This document shows, one piece after another, positions 1 to 14,800 of a stretch of DNA of 64,000 nt. A model generated the notes under the pieces. That model saw only the letters and a list, made by a program, of their open reading frames with translations, was not told the origin of the DNA and did not search any database. This DNA comes from Chondrosia reniformis. Taxonomy: Eukaryota; Porifera; Demospongiae; Chondrillida; Chondrillidae. How positions within the stretch are numbered: position 1 is the first letter of the stretch; each line of letters begins with the position of its first letter. The position numbers and the translations under genes are program-made. The stretch is taken from assembly GCA_947172415.1 (NCBI GenBank), contig OX359200.1:6636501-6700500 (forward strand), written 5' to 3'.

Positions 1-2058
1 TGTTTTCTGCTCCAAGTCCCCGAGCAACATGAGACACTGTTTCCTCTAACTCAACCAATTGAGCCAGTATGTCTAAAGGAGGGATACATGGTCTGACCAA
101 TGACATGGTTAAGGTACCCCACTACCATATAAGGGAAGCACATACCAGACAACTGATTGGTCATTTTAGATTTAACTTTCTCCTCCACAGAAATGGCAAC
201 TCCTTCTGGTAAGGGCCTCTTCACAGAAAATGGCAGTTCACAGAAATCAAAGAGACAGTCAGTGATCCATCTCACAAACATCTCCAAAATTGTGAAGAGC
301 TGTTTTATCTTGATTCCTTCAATAGTATGAAACTCTTCTGCTGAAAAGCTGCATGAAGAGATGGGTTCAGAGGTCATTTGGTATACATGTGAATACATTC
401 ATGATGAAAAGGTTAATATTTGATTTCATTGCTGCAGAAGACCTACGGGTTGAAATGTTCATATATCTACTTCTCGAATATAGGTGTTGTTGATGCTCAA
501 ATATATACCTACCTTTTCACATGTGAATATACACATTTCATTTACTTATTTACTGTATGTAATTTTATAAATGGAGTAGCTTTTAGTATCACTTGGCTAC
601 TTTAGAGAGAGCCCAGGAGAGCTAGTTTGCATGAGCTAAAGACAAAACATTACAACAAAATTACTTTTCCAGTTCTATCCGGTTCAGCAACTCTTGAGGA
701 TTATGTTCCTTCTCCTCAAAATAACCTCCCAAAAACTGACTCAAAGTCAATTCTTGTGTATCAGTCCTTACTTGTATGTTCTATGAAATGTACAACAAAG
801 TAGACACTCCATTCTGAAGCTATATCCACCTACACTAACATAGGCTAGGTGTATACCTGTGAGTGATAGGCTAGGTGTATACCTGTGAGTGATAGGCTAG
901 GTGTATACCTGTGAGAGATAGGCTAGGTGTATACCTGTGAGAGATAGGCTAGGTGTATACCTGTGAGAGATAGGCTAGGTGTATACCTGTGAGAGATGGG
1001 CTAGGTGTATACCTGTGAGAGATAGGCTAGGTGTATACCTGTGAGAGATAGGCTAGGTGTATACCTGTGAGAGATAGGCTAGGTGTATACCTGTGAGAGA
1101 TGGGCTAGGTGTATACCTGTGAGAGATAGGCTAGGTGTATACCTGTGAGAGATAGGCTAGGTGTATACCTGTGAGAGATAGGCTAGGTGTATACCTGTGA
1201 GAGATAGGCTAGGTGTATACCTGTGAGAGATAGGCTAGGTGTACCTGTGAGAGATAGGCTAGGTGTATACCTGTGAGAGATAGGCTAGGTGTACCTGTGA
1301 GAGATAGGCTAGGTATATACCTGTGAGAGATAGGCTAGGTGTATACCTGTGAGAGATAGGCTAGGTGTATACCTGTGAGAGATAGGCTAGGTGTATACCT
1401 GTGAGAGATAGGCTAGGTGTACCTGTGAGAGATAGGCTAGGTATATACCTGTGAGAGATAGGCTAGATGTATACCTGTGAGAGATAGGCTAGGTGTATAC
1501 CTGTGAGAGATAGGTTAGGTGTATACCTGTGAGAGATAGGCTAGGTGTATACCTGTGAGAGATAGGCTAGGTGTATACCTGTGAGAGATAGGCTAGGTGT
1601 ATACCTGTGAGAGATAGGCTAGGTGTATACCTGTGAGAGATAGGCTAGATGTATACCTGTGAGAGATAGGCTAGGTGTATACCTGTGAGAGATAGGCTAG
1701 ATGTATACCTGTGAGAGATAGGCTAGGTGTATACCTGTGAGAGATAGGCTAGGTGTACCTGTGAGAGATAGCCTGCTGCTGTTCTAAGACCAGACACTAG
1801 TTCAGACAATTTGTTATAGTCTGCATTGTGAAAGTCTGCCTCCAACCCTTTCCTCTCATCCTCTGAGAGAGACACCTTAATGGATACACAGAACATGTGG
1901 TAATACTGGAGTTTAAAATTCACTAATTCACTATACTTTATAGTCATTTGGTAGCTCTTGAGAGAGTGCAGCAAGGTCTACTGGACAGCCTGGACCTGCC
2001 AACCTAACAGTGATAGAGAATGACTCATTGGGAGCACATGCAAGGAGCTTTCCTCTAC
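1..2058 (-). CDS. Copy A exons: C-terminal domain, interrupted by a large satellite
   Basis: An exon at about 1763-1974 encodes LLHSLKSYQMTIKYSELVN and SLSEDERKGLEADFHN, matching the human C-terminal helices (DLSPENAKLLSTFLNQ, from memory). It ends at CTCTCACAG/GTACAC, the first unit of the 26-base satellite. The next probable exon is about 665-783 (DTQELTLSQFLGGYFEEKEH). Further exons are about 110-352 (FSAEEFHTIEGIK, LPFSVKRPLPEGVA) and, after a tiny intron of about 45 bases, a helical exon running off position 1 (ILAQLVELEETVSHVARG). The stop codon was not located, so the gene probably ends just outside the window. Confidence 0.65.
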
Positions 2059-5000
2059 TCACCCAGTTCCTGGAGTGTGGGAGCTCTTTTCTAAATTCCT
2101 AAACCTGAAAGGTCTTCTAATGGTCTTCTCAACACCTTTCAAGTGAGGCTTGCCAGCTATGAAATACTTCACCACGTCTCCTTCCAGCTTCTCCATATCA
2201 AACTGTAGTGTCGGTCCAACATGACAGAGAGATGTGGTCGGATCCTCCATGCTCAACTGGTGTCTGCTACGCATTATGCTCAGAAAGAGGTGGTCCATTG
2301 AGAAGTCATCCGTCTTCTTTGAGAAGATGGCATCTGATTGGCTAAACTCCTTCACATCCATTTCTACAGGAGTCTCTGGCAGCCAGCACCGATAGGCAGT
2401 TGTCAATCCACGACTTGCCACCATGTGCACCAAGGTATTATGCAAGTTGATCTGTGTGAAAGGGATGGAGGATGTGGAAGATCAATGCATGAAACACTGT
2501 AAAATGTAAACTAGCTTATCGTACACTAAGCTAAAAGAACTCACTATATTCTGCATCACAGCACACAACCAGTCATTTCCTTCTTGAGATTCTTCAGTGG
2601 ATAGGAACCTCATAACTGGAGTTTCATCAGTGATCTTTGTGATCTGTCCTTCCTGTCTGTGTCTCAAACAACCTCCAGTACCAATCACATCTCCATTCAG
2701 ATGAACATACTCATTGAATAAACCTAGAGGAATTACAGAAGAAGTTAGTTAAGTGTTAAAAGTTTATAATAATGTACATCTTTATATACCAACCTTTCAT
2801 TCTGTTGAACAGAGTTCTAATAGCATTGGCTTCCGAAGGAAATCTTTTAGTGGCTTTTAGAATAATGTTATCAACAGTCATTTTGGGGGCTGCTTCGTAG
2901 GAGAGAAGATGAGCTAGCCTCTGGTCCAGCCAAAGGTAGAACTCCACCAGATCTGGGAGCAGAGCACTGCCGACTGCCAGTCTGTGCCTGTCATCGACAA
3001 ACTGAGCCAGGATGGGACTGACCGGAGTGCTTCCTGGAGTGGTGGATCGGCCTTCACTCAGAGACACTAGATTGTGATTAAATTCTCTTTCTGAAGGAAA
3101 ACTGGGGTACAGTGTGCTCATGACCCTATAATGTGAAGGAGAATAGTTTAAAGGGCAATCTGTGTGTGCTGCATAATTTACTCACTTCAGTTCATTGAAA
3201 AGTGGATGTCTGACTAATTCACAGTGCTGCTTCAACTACATATGGAAAGGTAAGAGAGATAAATGAGCATTGTAAGTTATGAAGATAAGTTGAAAGGTTA
3301 TAAACATCAACAAACCACATCAGACAGTCCCTGCTTGGATCTCTCATAAATCTTTGAATGCCAAACTTTCTCATACTGCAGTACACTTTCCTTGGAGTCA
3401 AATACACCTTCATTCACCTTCCCGGACTGTCCAAGCTATGTAATAGACATCATTATTACTATTATGTGTGTGTAGCAATGCATATGTTATCTGTATACTG
3501 TATGTAGTATTGTTTACCTTAAAGAGAGTGTCAAGGGACCTGACGATGAAGAAGGACCTCTCTTCATCAGTAAACTTGAGATTTACAGACATAAAGAGCC
3601 AGATCTTCCTCAAGTACTCTAAACAGAAGTGTCGTAAGGGTTGCCAATCAGAGATAATGTGACCTACAGGAAGTAGAGGCATACAGGAAGTAGAGGCGTA
3701 CAGGAAGTAGAGGTGTACAGGAAGTAGAGGTGTACAGGAAGTAGAGGTGTACAGGAAGTAGAAGTGTACTTGATAATGGAGCTAGTCACTCTAAAGTGCT
3801 AATAATGTTTGACACACCATGTATCTTGTTCTGAGCTTCAGGGTTGGTCAATAAGGAGATGCAGAGGGCTCCAAATGAGGTCCAGTTCAAGAGGTAGAAC
3901 GAGTGGAGGGAGAGACCTGACTCGTGTTCCCTGTAGTCTGGACGTTCATACTTGCCCTCTTCATTCAGCAAGATTCCACAATCAAAGAACATTTTCTCAG
4001 CTGATACTTTACTTGGATACTACAGCAAACAGAAGAAATTGTAACTTCTAAAACACTCTTTAAAAACATTCTTTGCAGTAGCTTACCATGAACCCAGGCA
4101 AGAATGTGCCCTCCAGTCTAGACTGCCCAAACAAGAAATACCACAAGTGACTGGATCCTTCAGGTAGACTGAATACCACAGCGATTAGATTAGCTAAAGC
4201 ATGTCGCAGCTCAACGTCTGATGGATCTGAATGGATGGACACACCAAAGGCAAAGGTCCATAAAGGCTGGGGTAAGTGCTTGATCAATCTACACTTACCT
4301 TCTTTTTCATCTTTTGGGTAAAAGAGACTGTGAATTGGGTCAAACTTTTCTGATTCCTTAACATTTCTCACTTTAGGTCTAACTTGTTCACCCACAAACT
4401 CAAGTATTTCTTCTCTGGCATCAGCAGGAAGAGGTGCTTCCAGATGTCTTTGCATCTCGTCAGGATTGAGGAAAGAGGAGAGAATGTCAAGCTGTCCCCT
4501 TGTAAAGTTTAACTCTCTCAATTGAGTTTTTAGTAAATGTACAAGGCTAGAGCAACGTGTCTGCATCAGAATATTATACAGTGCCAATAATCTTTTACAC
4601 TCTTTATGTACATACATACGTACGTATATGCAGGTATGTATGCACATACGTATGTCCTTAAACAACATACAGCTACTCTACATGTATTCCAGGTTCTCAC
4701 CTTATGACAGTACAATCCATAGTATGCTACAAGCCAGATTACCATTCTCATAAACTGTTTAAGGTTGACCGGTATATTGTCATATCTCAACAGCTTATTA
4801 GAACTGTAATGAAGAGATAATGCTAAAAATTGATCTGTTTCAGCATATAACGTATTACAATGTACACGTTTTAAATATAATAAATATTACTATATCAAGT
4901 AAATGTTACATGTAAATTCTACTAACCGGAGTATTTCTCTGATTACTTGGACGAAAACAGTCTGAGTTTCCTTTTCTCGTTCCTTGCCCTCATGTTGTAC

Positions 5001-5769
5001 AATATCATTCATAAGTTGTGACACTGTGCTATAGATCTCTGTGAGCTGTCCCTTGGCTCCGTGAAGCATGAAGGGCAGTAAATGGACTGATTCCTTCCCA
5101 GCACTCTACAGTCAAGAATATGATTTACTTACATTCTTTCTCTACTTGAACATAAAAAGACATATTATACACTCAAACAGAATTCTCACCTCAAGTTTAT
5201 CTTTATAATCTTGAAGAAAATCGAGGGATCTTGTGATGTTTGGTATGTTAAGGAACTCCAACAATCTTGTTGGTCCCTTTAGCTCCCTCAGAAGATGCAT
5301 CAAGACCATTTGTTCATGGCCACCATTTTCTCCTCCTCCAGTAAAGGGTTCACTTACTTTTGTACAAATGGCTTGAGACCATTCTAGTGCCTGCACAGAT
5401 ATGGCCATAGAGATGACATCATCATTGACCAATCAAAATTGAGAATATTAAATTTGGGAAGATAATCCTTACATTCTGTCTGGTGTCTTTATGTGCCAGT
5501 GCCTCTGCACTCTTCTCCAAGGCCAGCTGAACCACAGCTTGCAGTTCTATCAAGCATACCAGCTTCTCTTGAACGTGACTTTGATTATTCTGCAGATGCT
5601 GCAAAACAATTGTAGTCCATTAAAGCAATACACGTATTTAGGCTGACACCATAATAAAGTGGAATCTGTAAGAATGGTCACCTCTCTATGACAGTCACTA
5701 ACTCAACGTAGCCACTTCAATTAAGTAAGTAGTATAGTAATAGTAATAGTAATAGTAATAGTAATAGTA

Positions 5770-5812
<43 letters not shown>

Positions 5813-8800
5813 TATATGCATACATAAATTTATAACTAACATCTTGCACTTCCTTGATTATCTGTAAAGCTGTTTCCAGTCGCATGCCAGACGCCTTCTC
5901 ATCTTTCATGTGTTCCAGCACAGTCAGAAAGTACAGATCTGCTAAAGGTTGCATCATCACATCACTCTGTGATGATAATGAATCATTATATTAATTTTTA
6001 TATGATATGATGATATGATGATATGATATGAAAAGCTTGTATATTTGTTCAGATATTACATTAAACAGTAAATATTACTTGTTGAGGTTATAACACACTT
6101 ACCCTCTTCACTTGTATAGCTGGAGTGTTCCTGTACACAACTGGCATGTAAGTGGTCAGGTCTTCTGATCTTCCCTTACTCAACAGAGTGTCAGCTACCA
6201 GCTTCCTTGGCTAAAGAGGACAGAAACTTCCTTAATAGTAAATCCTACTAATCGTACATACGTATATATCATTTGCAGAAATACATATACTATACATACG
6301 TACATTTTAAGGCTGTCATTCTGGTAATAAATTTAAATGTACACAACCCCATACATACAGTATGTGCATGCGTAGGAATGGGGTTGTATGCGTATGTATT
6401 GCACTGACCATTCTGTAGAATATGGACAGAGGTTTTACTGGTTTCTCATCGTCCATCTTGTGTGTCAGTATCCTCCTTAGGAAGTGTCTTGCCACTGATG
6501 GTGCGAGGACATTGAAGAGGGGAGACTCCCCCGGCCCTTCAGGCGAGTCCATACTAGATAGATCTACATCACCACCTACTGCAATGACGTCCTGAGTGAA
6601 GTCTAAAGTCAACTGCTCATTGATTAGGATGAAAAACCATCTTATATCATCCTCTGTGACTCTTGTGGAACTAGGAGAAAAGAAGAAGTCAAGCAAGTTC
6701 TCCAGATAACAGCTAATGTCTCTCTTGGGAAAGTCAGGGTGAATAACATCCAATAGTGATCCACTGATCTCACGAAGATTTGGGCACTTCTCTTTCATCT
6801 GTAACAAATAGATCAGATACATAGATCAGTTGATGTGCTATGATTCACAATGCACGTATGTATGTATTTATATCAAAATATTTACATCAAACTTTTCAGT
6901 GAAATATGTCTTGAGTAATGTATCTCCAAGTTTCATTGCCACTTCACTGAGGTCCTCATCAATCTCTGGTCTGACTTGTAATAGGAGGAAGACAGCTTGG
7001 AGAACATTCAACTTTGCTCTGTACACCTGTTCCATTTTGGGGGTCAGAAATAAGATGTCTTTCACTGAAGACTGTTGAGTCTGAACAAGATGGAGAATGT
7101 CACATAATCAGGTCAGACAAGCAGGCACAGTGGAAAGGAACTGTACCCACATACAAACCTTGCTTTAATAAGTATATGAAAACAGTCTATGAATATATTT
7201 AATCTGATATGCATTCAACCACATAAATAGGTAAAATACATAAAAAGGTAAAATATTGTTGCAGATTATTCATACATACTGTATGTACATAATTCAATAT
7301 TAAATGACAAATTAATCGTGTGCAATTGTATGCAAAACAAATTTTAACCTAAAACAGCTACATTATTAAGATTGGTTATACTTTGAGAGGACACAGTGAA
7401 ACAGTCACAAGTCCACTATACCATTACACACAGTAAACACACCACATTCCTATAGGACTTGTGCCAAGTCACAAGCTGCTCAGTATCTGGATACTGTAGA
7501 GAGCTTCCATACCGCAGACAACCATTAGCAAACGACAGAAAGAGGCTATCCAAAATGAACTGGTACAAGGCAGTGGAGTCACTAATGTATTCTGACTTCA
7601 TTTCTACAATAGATCTCAGTGTGTCTCCCGGAGACATAGCTAGGGGCAGCTGAGCTCCTGGATGAAGAGTGGCCTCGGTGACCTTCTGTAGGTCCTGCAG
7701 TGGTCGCAGAGTTGACATGAGTTTGGCAAGGTTTACTTGATTGATGTGTGCCCTACAGTGCAAGGCCACCAGTCTCCGTTGAGGGATAAGTCTAGTCAGT
7801 TGTCTGGTGAAGGTCAGGTTGACCAACTCCAAAGCTAGTTCATCATCTAATGAACTGATGTGGAATTTAGTGGAAATAAAATCTTTCCAATATTTGTCCC
7901 ACAATTTGGGTTCTTCTGAAATAGCTTGTACTGCAATACACAAGTCCTTATTCACACCTTCCTACAATAGGCAAGGGAGAAATGTAGAATAACACCATTG
8001 AATCAGTCTAATGTAAGAAAAATGGTGTACGTATGCTGCACATTAAGAGAGAGAGAAAGAGAGAGAGAGAGAGCTGGATGAGAATTGCAATTATGTCATT
8101 GTATATACTTGAATGTTTCCAGAAAGATTATGAAGAAAGGTATCTGAGAGGGCTTTATTGTAAGGCTCCACTGGCTGAGAGGTATCTGTAGAGTGGAAAT
8201 GAATACTCCTCACAACACTAGCTCACTTAAGCAAAAGATTGAAAACATTAAATAGGACACAAAATGGTCTAATTTTGTTCATGAAGAAGAAATAGCTCAC
8301 CATTCAAAGCTCCTTCGAGAGACCTTTCTGCAATTGGCAGATTTCCCTTCTGAATATTTTCAATGCAAGCCTCCATCATTCCATCCAGGATCTCACAGAT
8401 CTTGTGGAAGAATGGAAAGGAGGGTCTGGAGTGGAGAGCCTGGTGGATGGTCCAGGTGTTGTTGTACGCCTTCAACTCTGTCAGCTTTGGAGTGGGGACT
8501 AGTTCCAGTAGTCTCAGAAACAGGTCTACAGTTGGAGCATCTCCGCAGTCATAGATCACATCCAAGTTCAGTTGCTGATTTGTGTGGTATATCATGTAGG
8601 CAAGGAAATTATGGAATGCGGTCTGAAAGAAATCCTTCACCTAAAGAGGAAACAGAAGAAAATAGTTGAAGAAATCGATGAAAGGTTAATCATTTAAAAT
8701 TCAAGAATTGGAGATGCTGTCACATTCATCCACTACTGTACAACTCACAGAGTCTGTGATGCTGATGGTGGATTTGTGACTCTTTGAATACTGTGCAGCC

Positions 8801-11800
8801 TCTTCCAAGTGTCTTGCCATTCCTGATGGTTGCCAGTATCTAGCATACATTTCACACAACTTCTCTCCCATTGGTCCATTTAGTAACTTTTTGAATCTCT
8901 CTTCTTTTTGAGAGCCATTCTTTGGGGTACTATTGAATCCACCACCATTTTTAGAGCCAATGTTCACCCTACAAGACATTGTAAACAAATATGTGAGCAA
9001 TAGACCCATGCTCAATCACTCAATCTTATTCGGTCCCATTAGCCACATATAGGCCACTTTACAAGGGTCCTACCAGGTGGTTTGAAGTTATGTCACCATA
9101 CACTACTATATGTATGTACCTGGATGCAACTATACTGATGGAATCTGCTATCATTGACTGAACTGCATTCATGACAACATCTTGTCCATCGTTGGACTTG
9201 CTTCTTTGACATGCAATACTGAACCAAGATCTAATGTAGAGTGTATATTAAGATAGTATGCACCATTTAGCTAGAGAGCAGTACATCTCCCTTCCACTGC
9301 TCACCTGATGTCAACAATGCCTTCTGGTTCTGGTTGAATAGAGTCCAAATAGTGATGGTCCCACCCGTAGAGGAACAGGGCAGGGTAGCACGCATTGTAG
9401 AACATGGACGGAGGAAAGTGCAGCAACAGCACAAACAGTTTCTAATGAACCAATAAAGTACAACTTTGTGTCAAAGACAACAGTAGTGAGAGACCACAGT
9501 CATATTGCTTACGTTTGCATTCCTGAACCTGCTTCCTGCCTCCATTTGCTGTTCAATCATGATGCGAATGTGGTTCACCATCTGTTTGGAGGTCTCTTGC
9601 ATGTTAATAATCTACAATATCCACAACATGTCATTCTATTCAAACCACTGATAAATATTTACATAACTTACTAAAATCATAATCTTCTTCTCAATTCTTT
9701 CAGCAAATGTCTGCAAGTGACCTTTAAAGGCTCTCTCAGACAAGACACCGGACAACTTGCACAGATACACTTTATTCAGCTGTGATAGGGAAACACAAAT
9801 AGCTAAGTCATAGGCACTGCACACATCCTCTCATTATTCTCACATCTTCATGAACCATCTTCTTGATCAGTTTGTTGTGTTCATCAGTTGTGTAGCCAGC
9901 CACGCCAGAGCTGTACACAGCGGGGAGACGGTGGATGTCAGGAGTTGAACGAGTGAAGCAGACTAGCTTTGTCGGCACCGTCCACACTCTAGTGATAAAA
10001 TGGAGGAAATAAAGTGTTAAGATCAGGATTGTGAATGAAGGTGATCACATACTTCCATGGATACATATACTGGAGCTATTAACTACACATACGTACGTAC
10101 TTTGTAGGGTCTTCTAGAGATCGTAAGCTACTGTCAATCAGATCTTTCAAACTGAAGTGGTTTTGATGACTCAAATAGCAGTCCACACACCAGCGAGGTA
10201 ACCTCCTACAGACATACAGTATCCTTGGATCCATCCTTGTCAAGTGGGAAACGACCAACTTACCTTCTAGCCAAAGTGAGAGCTTCGGCTGTCATGAGCT
10301 GTAGCAGTCTCTTACACATATACACAGCCAGCCATTGTACTGTAACCATGACAACCAAGCAAGCTTCTTTAGTAACACCTTCCACATGCATATATCCATA
10401 CTCAGTCTTGGCTTCATCAGGATGAGGAGAGAGGTGAAGGTGGTTAATTACTTCCTTTACAAATCCTTCTACTTCATTGAAGCTGTATCGTTTGTTCACA
10501 ACAGCCTCGGCAATTCCCTGGAATTCCCCTTGAAGACTGGCAAACTGACCCAAAATGTAATCTGCGTCACTTTTCATCTCCTCATCAGACGACTGTTAAG
10601 AAATGTAACTGTTAATAAATTTTCAAACAATACATTCAACTTTATGGTACCTTCATAAAGTGAAATCCAGCGCTATTCTGCAGTGTCTCCATCAAGACAA
10701 CTAACAGTTCTCTGGGTCCCACTCCATTACCAACTCCATCTTGCTGCACATCAGAAGCGGCATCAGCTATCTTCACACTAGTGGTGCTAGTGTGTTCAAT
10801 CCTTGTGAATGTGAAGTCTGGAGTAGGAAGGACACTGAGGGCCAGCGACTCTACAGTCTCCCCAGCTCTGGCACCATAAAAGTTGGGTTCTTCTACAAAC
10901 TTGAAGAATTCATCAACCTGTGAGAATGTAAAAATGTTAATCTGACATTTTACATTTAATGTACAATGTCCCAAGTATAAATTGTGTCCAAGTGACAGAG
11001 GTTACAAGTGAGTTAAAAGTAATGATACAATTGATTAAATTTCTCATTCAAAAGAGGTACATTTGCGCACTCACTTTCTCCAGAGCTGACTTGACCACTA
11101 TGCTCATACAAGGGTCAAGGGACTGCAGTCTAGCTTGAAGGAAGTCCTTGTGGGAGATGCAGTACTTCTCAAATCTGTTGAGGAAAGGAGCCGGAGTGTT
11201 GGGGATCTCTGACTTCTTGACCACCACAACACACTGAAAGTCCTTGTGGACCCGACAAGGCTTGTGGTGGGCACCGATGGCAATGTTGGCATAGAATCTC
11301 GGTTCCTTTGTCGGATCAGGATCATCAATTCTTCTGAAATGTTGATTGAAGAGATCGTAAAAGCTCTCATGAATGTCATCAGTCTGAGTCATCAGAACAG
11401 TGTGTCCTTCAACTGCAGCATGTCTGATAGCAGCAATAGTGTTCACCTGAACAGGATGGACAAACAGAAATATATATACAGTATATACAGTACCTGTATA
11501 TACGTATGCATATATGCATATGCACTCCTTACTATTTCATATGCATTTAAGTACATGACTCCATGCTACGTACATATATGTATATTATTATGTGCATGAA
11601 TAAACATTATTTTTATCTACTGTAAGTACTTGAGAGTAAAGACCTGTTGAGAACTAAACCTAGTGAGAGCTTTGGATGAGGATACATATGTAATTAAAGT
11701 GGCTTACTTTCTGTAGCTGACTGTCTTCAGGGAAGTCACTGCACATGAATATCTTTGTTCTCTTTGGGTCCAGTATCTTGTACATGAGGAGGAGGCGTGA

Positions 11801-14800
11801 CAGAGAGTCATCTTCACTTGGGTCTACTATCAGCTTGTAACGAACTTCATCAAATGCCTCTTGTTCCCCAGTGGCTGATCTGTTTGGTTTATCTGCTAAA
11901 CTGTCCTTTAGGATTCTGATAATGCTTCTTCTCTCTATGCTTTTTGTATCTCTCTTCTTTAACTGTAAATAGAAAATTATTGAAAAACAGATTGATCATC
12001 ATTTGTTTCTTAAACTAACCTGTGCTATGAAAGTATTGCAAGTTAATTCAAAGTCTTCATTTCCATTAAAGTTCCTTTCTAATCCTCTTATAATCAACTG
12101 AGCATCAATAGCAGCTGTACCCTTTCTTCTCAAATAGTGGATGAGATGAATAAAGTCCCTTAAACCAAAGAAGGTCTTGAAACTATCAAGAAATAATCCG
12201 AACATATATACACGTACGTACGTATGTTCACAAGTCTGCCTATATTTCACAGTTGAGGTCAAAGGTCAAACCTTTCTTTCCTGTTCATCATTTCCTGGTA
12301 AGGTTGACACAATTTCTGTACTGATACTGTATCAGTGTCTTTTGATGAACCCAAGCACTCTTTTGCAAGTATCTCCATGTCACCCTAAATGTACGTATGT
12401 ACACAAAAATGTAATGTAAATGTAGTGTATGGAATGGGATGGGTACAAATAAAAAAGCATTAAGGATACTACAGAATATCTACACAACTCACAAAGCTGT
12501 AGCTTGCTCTAAACAGACTGACTGCTCTGTTTGTCTTGGCTGCATCTAGAAGATGGTTGGTGATAGCCACAAAGGCAACCTCACCACTATCCAAGTACTT
12601 GTGCAGAACCTAAAAAGAAGGAATTGGGAAAGAGCACAGTAGTCGTGTGTACATACAGACAACTGTATTTGAAGGCAAACACAACAAACTATTCAGTTGT
12701 ATGTCTGTTAACCTAAACACACATACTTTAAGAGATTCATGACTTTCTTCAGGCAAACCTGCTTCATCCATAAACACAACTGAAAAGTGGAAATATAAAA
12801 AAGTTGATTCTAACGTATGTACATCAGTAATATACAGTATATGTAAACCTACAACATACCACATTTGATAGGAATATGGAGGTCATTAAAGTTGTTTTGT
12901 CGAGTGACTGCTCTTTGGAATACAGTCTCCACCTCAACTGAAGTGGTTCTTCGGGAGCACTGATAAAAGTGAGGATCCAGTGAGGGGAAGAGAGAAGTGT
13001 CTCGAAACAGTTGCCTGCACAGAGAAGAAACAAAGATCAAGAAAACAAAAGATTTGCTATAAAAACATACACCATAACATATGTACATAGTGTTTTATAC
13101 TCTGTGTACTACTAATACTGTATATCAGAGATTACGTAAACATTACAGTTGAGAAGTGAAATAGGATGGATTGTACACTAGAAAAGGGAAAACTTCTACC
13201 AGTGGTGATGGTTAAGGATATAGTCCCTAAATAACTATAAGGTTCAGTCTACTGCATCCTCCATATACTAAACACACACTGTATACACACAATGCTAGTA
13301 TAAAAGGTGGGAACATACGATTTAGATTCTCCCCCTTTGATGTTTGATAGTGTCAAGTTAAATGAGAGAGTCTTGCTGGATCCTGGAGCTCCCACAATGA
13401 TGAGTGGAGTACTAGTACAGCAACACACTATGGTACAGAACAGGTTCTCCATGAGAGCTTGAGTCTTTGCTATTCCTCTCGGAATGGAGAGGTGATTGCT
13501 GTAAAAGTCCATCTGACAGGTGATGACAAGAGGAAATAAAACTAATAATATATTCAATGACTATTATTGACTGTACAATTACAATTATTACTCGGTTTTG
13601 TCCATCAAACCTACCTCCTCCTTCAGAGCTTCATCCACTGTCTTAGCTCTGATTTGTGTTTTCTTCAGATCATTCTTGTATCTCTTCCTGTAGTTCTCAT
13701 TCAACCTCAGGTAGTATACCAGACCCAGAGCCACCAGTACAGCGTGCTCCTGACTACTGTTTTCATCCACTTCAATTTCCCTAAACCTCTCCCTTCCAAA
13801 CCTACAGAATTTATAAAATAGTATAATAGGACAGGTATCAATATCAGTTTGTATCAAGTATACTAACTTGTGATATCCTTTAATTAGCCACTCATAGAAG
13901 GTGAATACCCTCTGCATATACATAGTAAGAAAGGTATTGTAAGATACACATTGAGAACATACATATATACATACATACTATACATTGCTGCATGCACAGT
14001 TGTTAGCTAGTTAAATAAGTAAAATCTCTACAAGAGATCCATATATGGTGTGTGTACCACTTGCACTCTGACCTGAATGTCCCTTTGACTGACGCAGCTG
14101 TGTGACAGCTTCTTGGAAACTTCCTCGGGAAAGAGGTAAGCTTGTCGGAGATGTTCAGCTGCATACACTCTCATTAGCTTCTGACTTTGCCCAATCATTC
14201 CACTCAAGTGACCTGACAAAGTACTTCAAGAAGAGAACAGCCACTTAAGACATTATAACTTGCCCAAAAATTGCCATTCTAAACTTGTCTACAGTCTCGC
14301 ACTAAACTCACTCATTAATATTTTCACCGATCATTCTCATCTTTGTTTTGATGTAGTCTTCTTCTTGTTGACTGTCCAAGAACCCGTAGTCCCACTTCAG
14401 GAACTTGATGGTCGGGTGAAGGCGGTGCACATTGTAGCTCCCCCTCACCCAGGTCTCTGACTTCCTCCCCTTCTCATGTACAAACACACTGTTCCCTCGA
14501 TGAGGATTACAAGCCGATACTATGAAAATATTTTCTTGAATTTTCTAAAAAAAAGTACAGATTGTGTAACTGTGATATTGTTGAACAATCTGTAAATTTT
14601 AGGATATACGAATGTAGGTACATGAAGTCCAGTTCCATACCTCTCCATAGAATGTTCTGTCAATTAAAACTTCCTTTAACAGTCCCAAACAGGAACAAGT
14701 GTTGATTTCATCCAAGAATACCTAACAGTTCATTAAAGTATCATATAATCATGTTTATAAATCTCTATAAACAGAAGAATCAACATACAGTGACTTTCGG

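Noticed and set aside
843-1772. CRISPR-like array of short repeats
   Set aside because: Units are contiguous with no unique spacers, inside an animal intron.
5721-5960. Protein ending in long Ile and Ile/Thr runs
   Set aside because: It is the real exon ending IIKEVQD read through its GTTAGT donor into an (AAT)n microsatellite.
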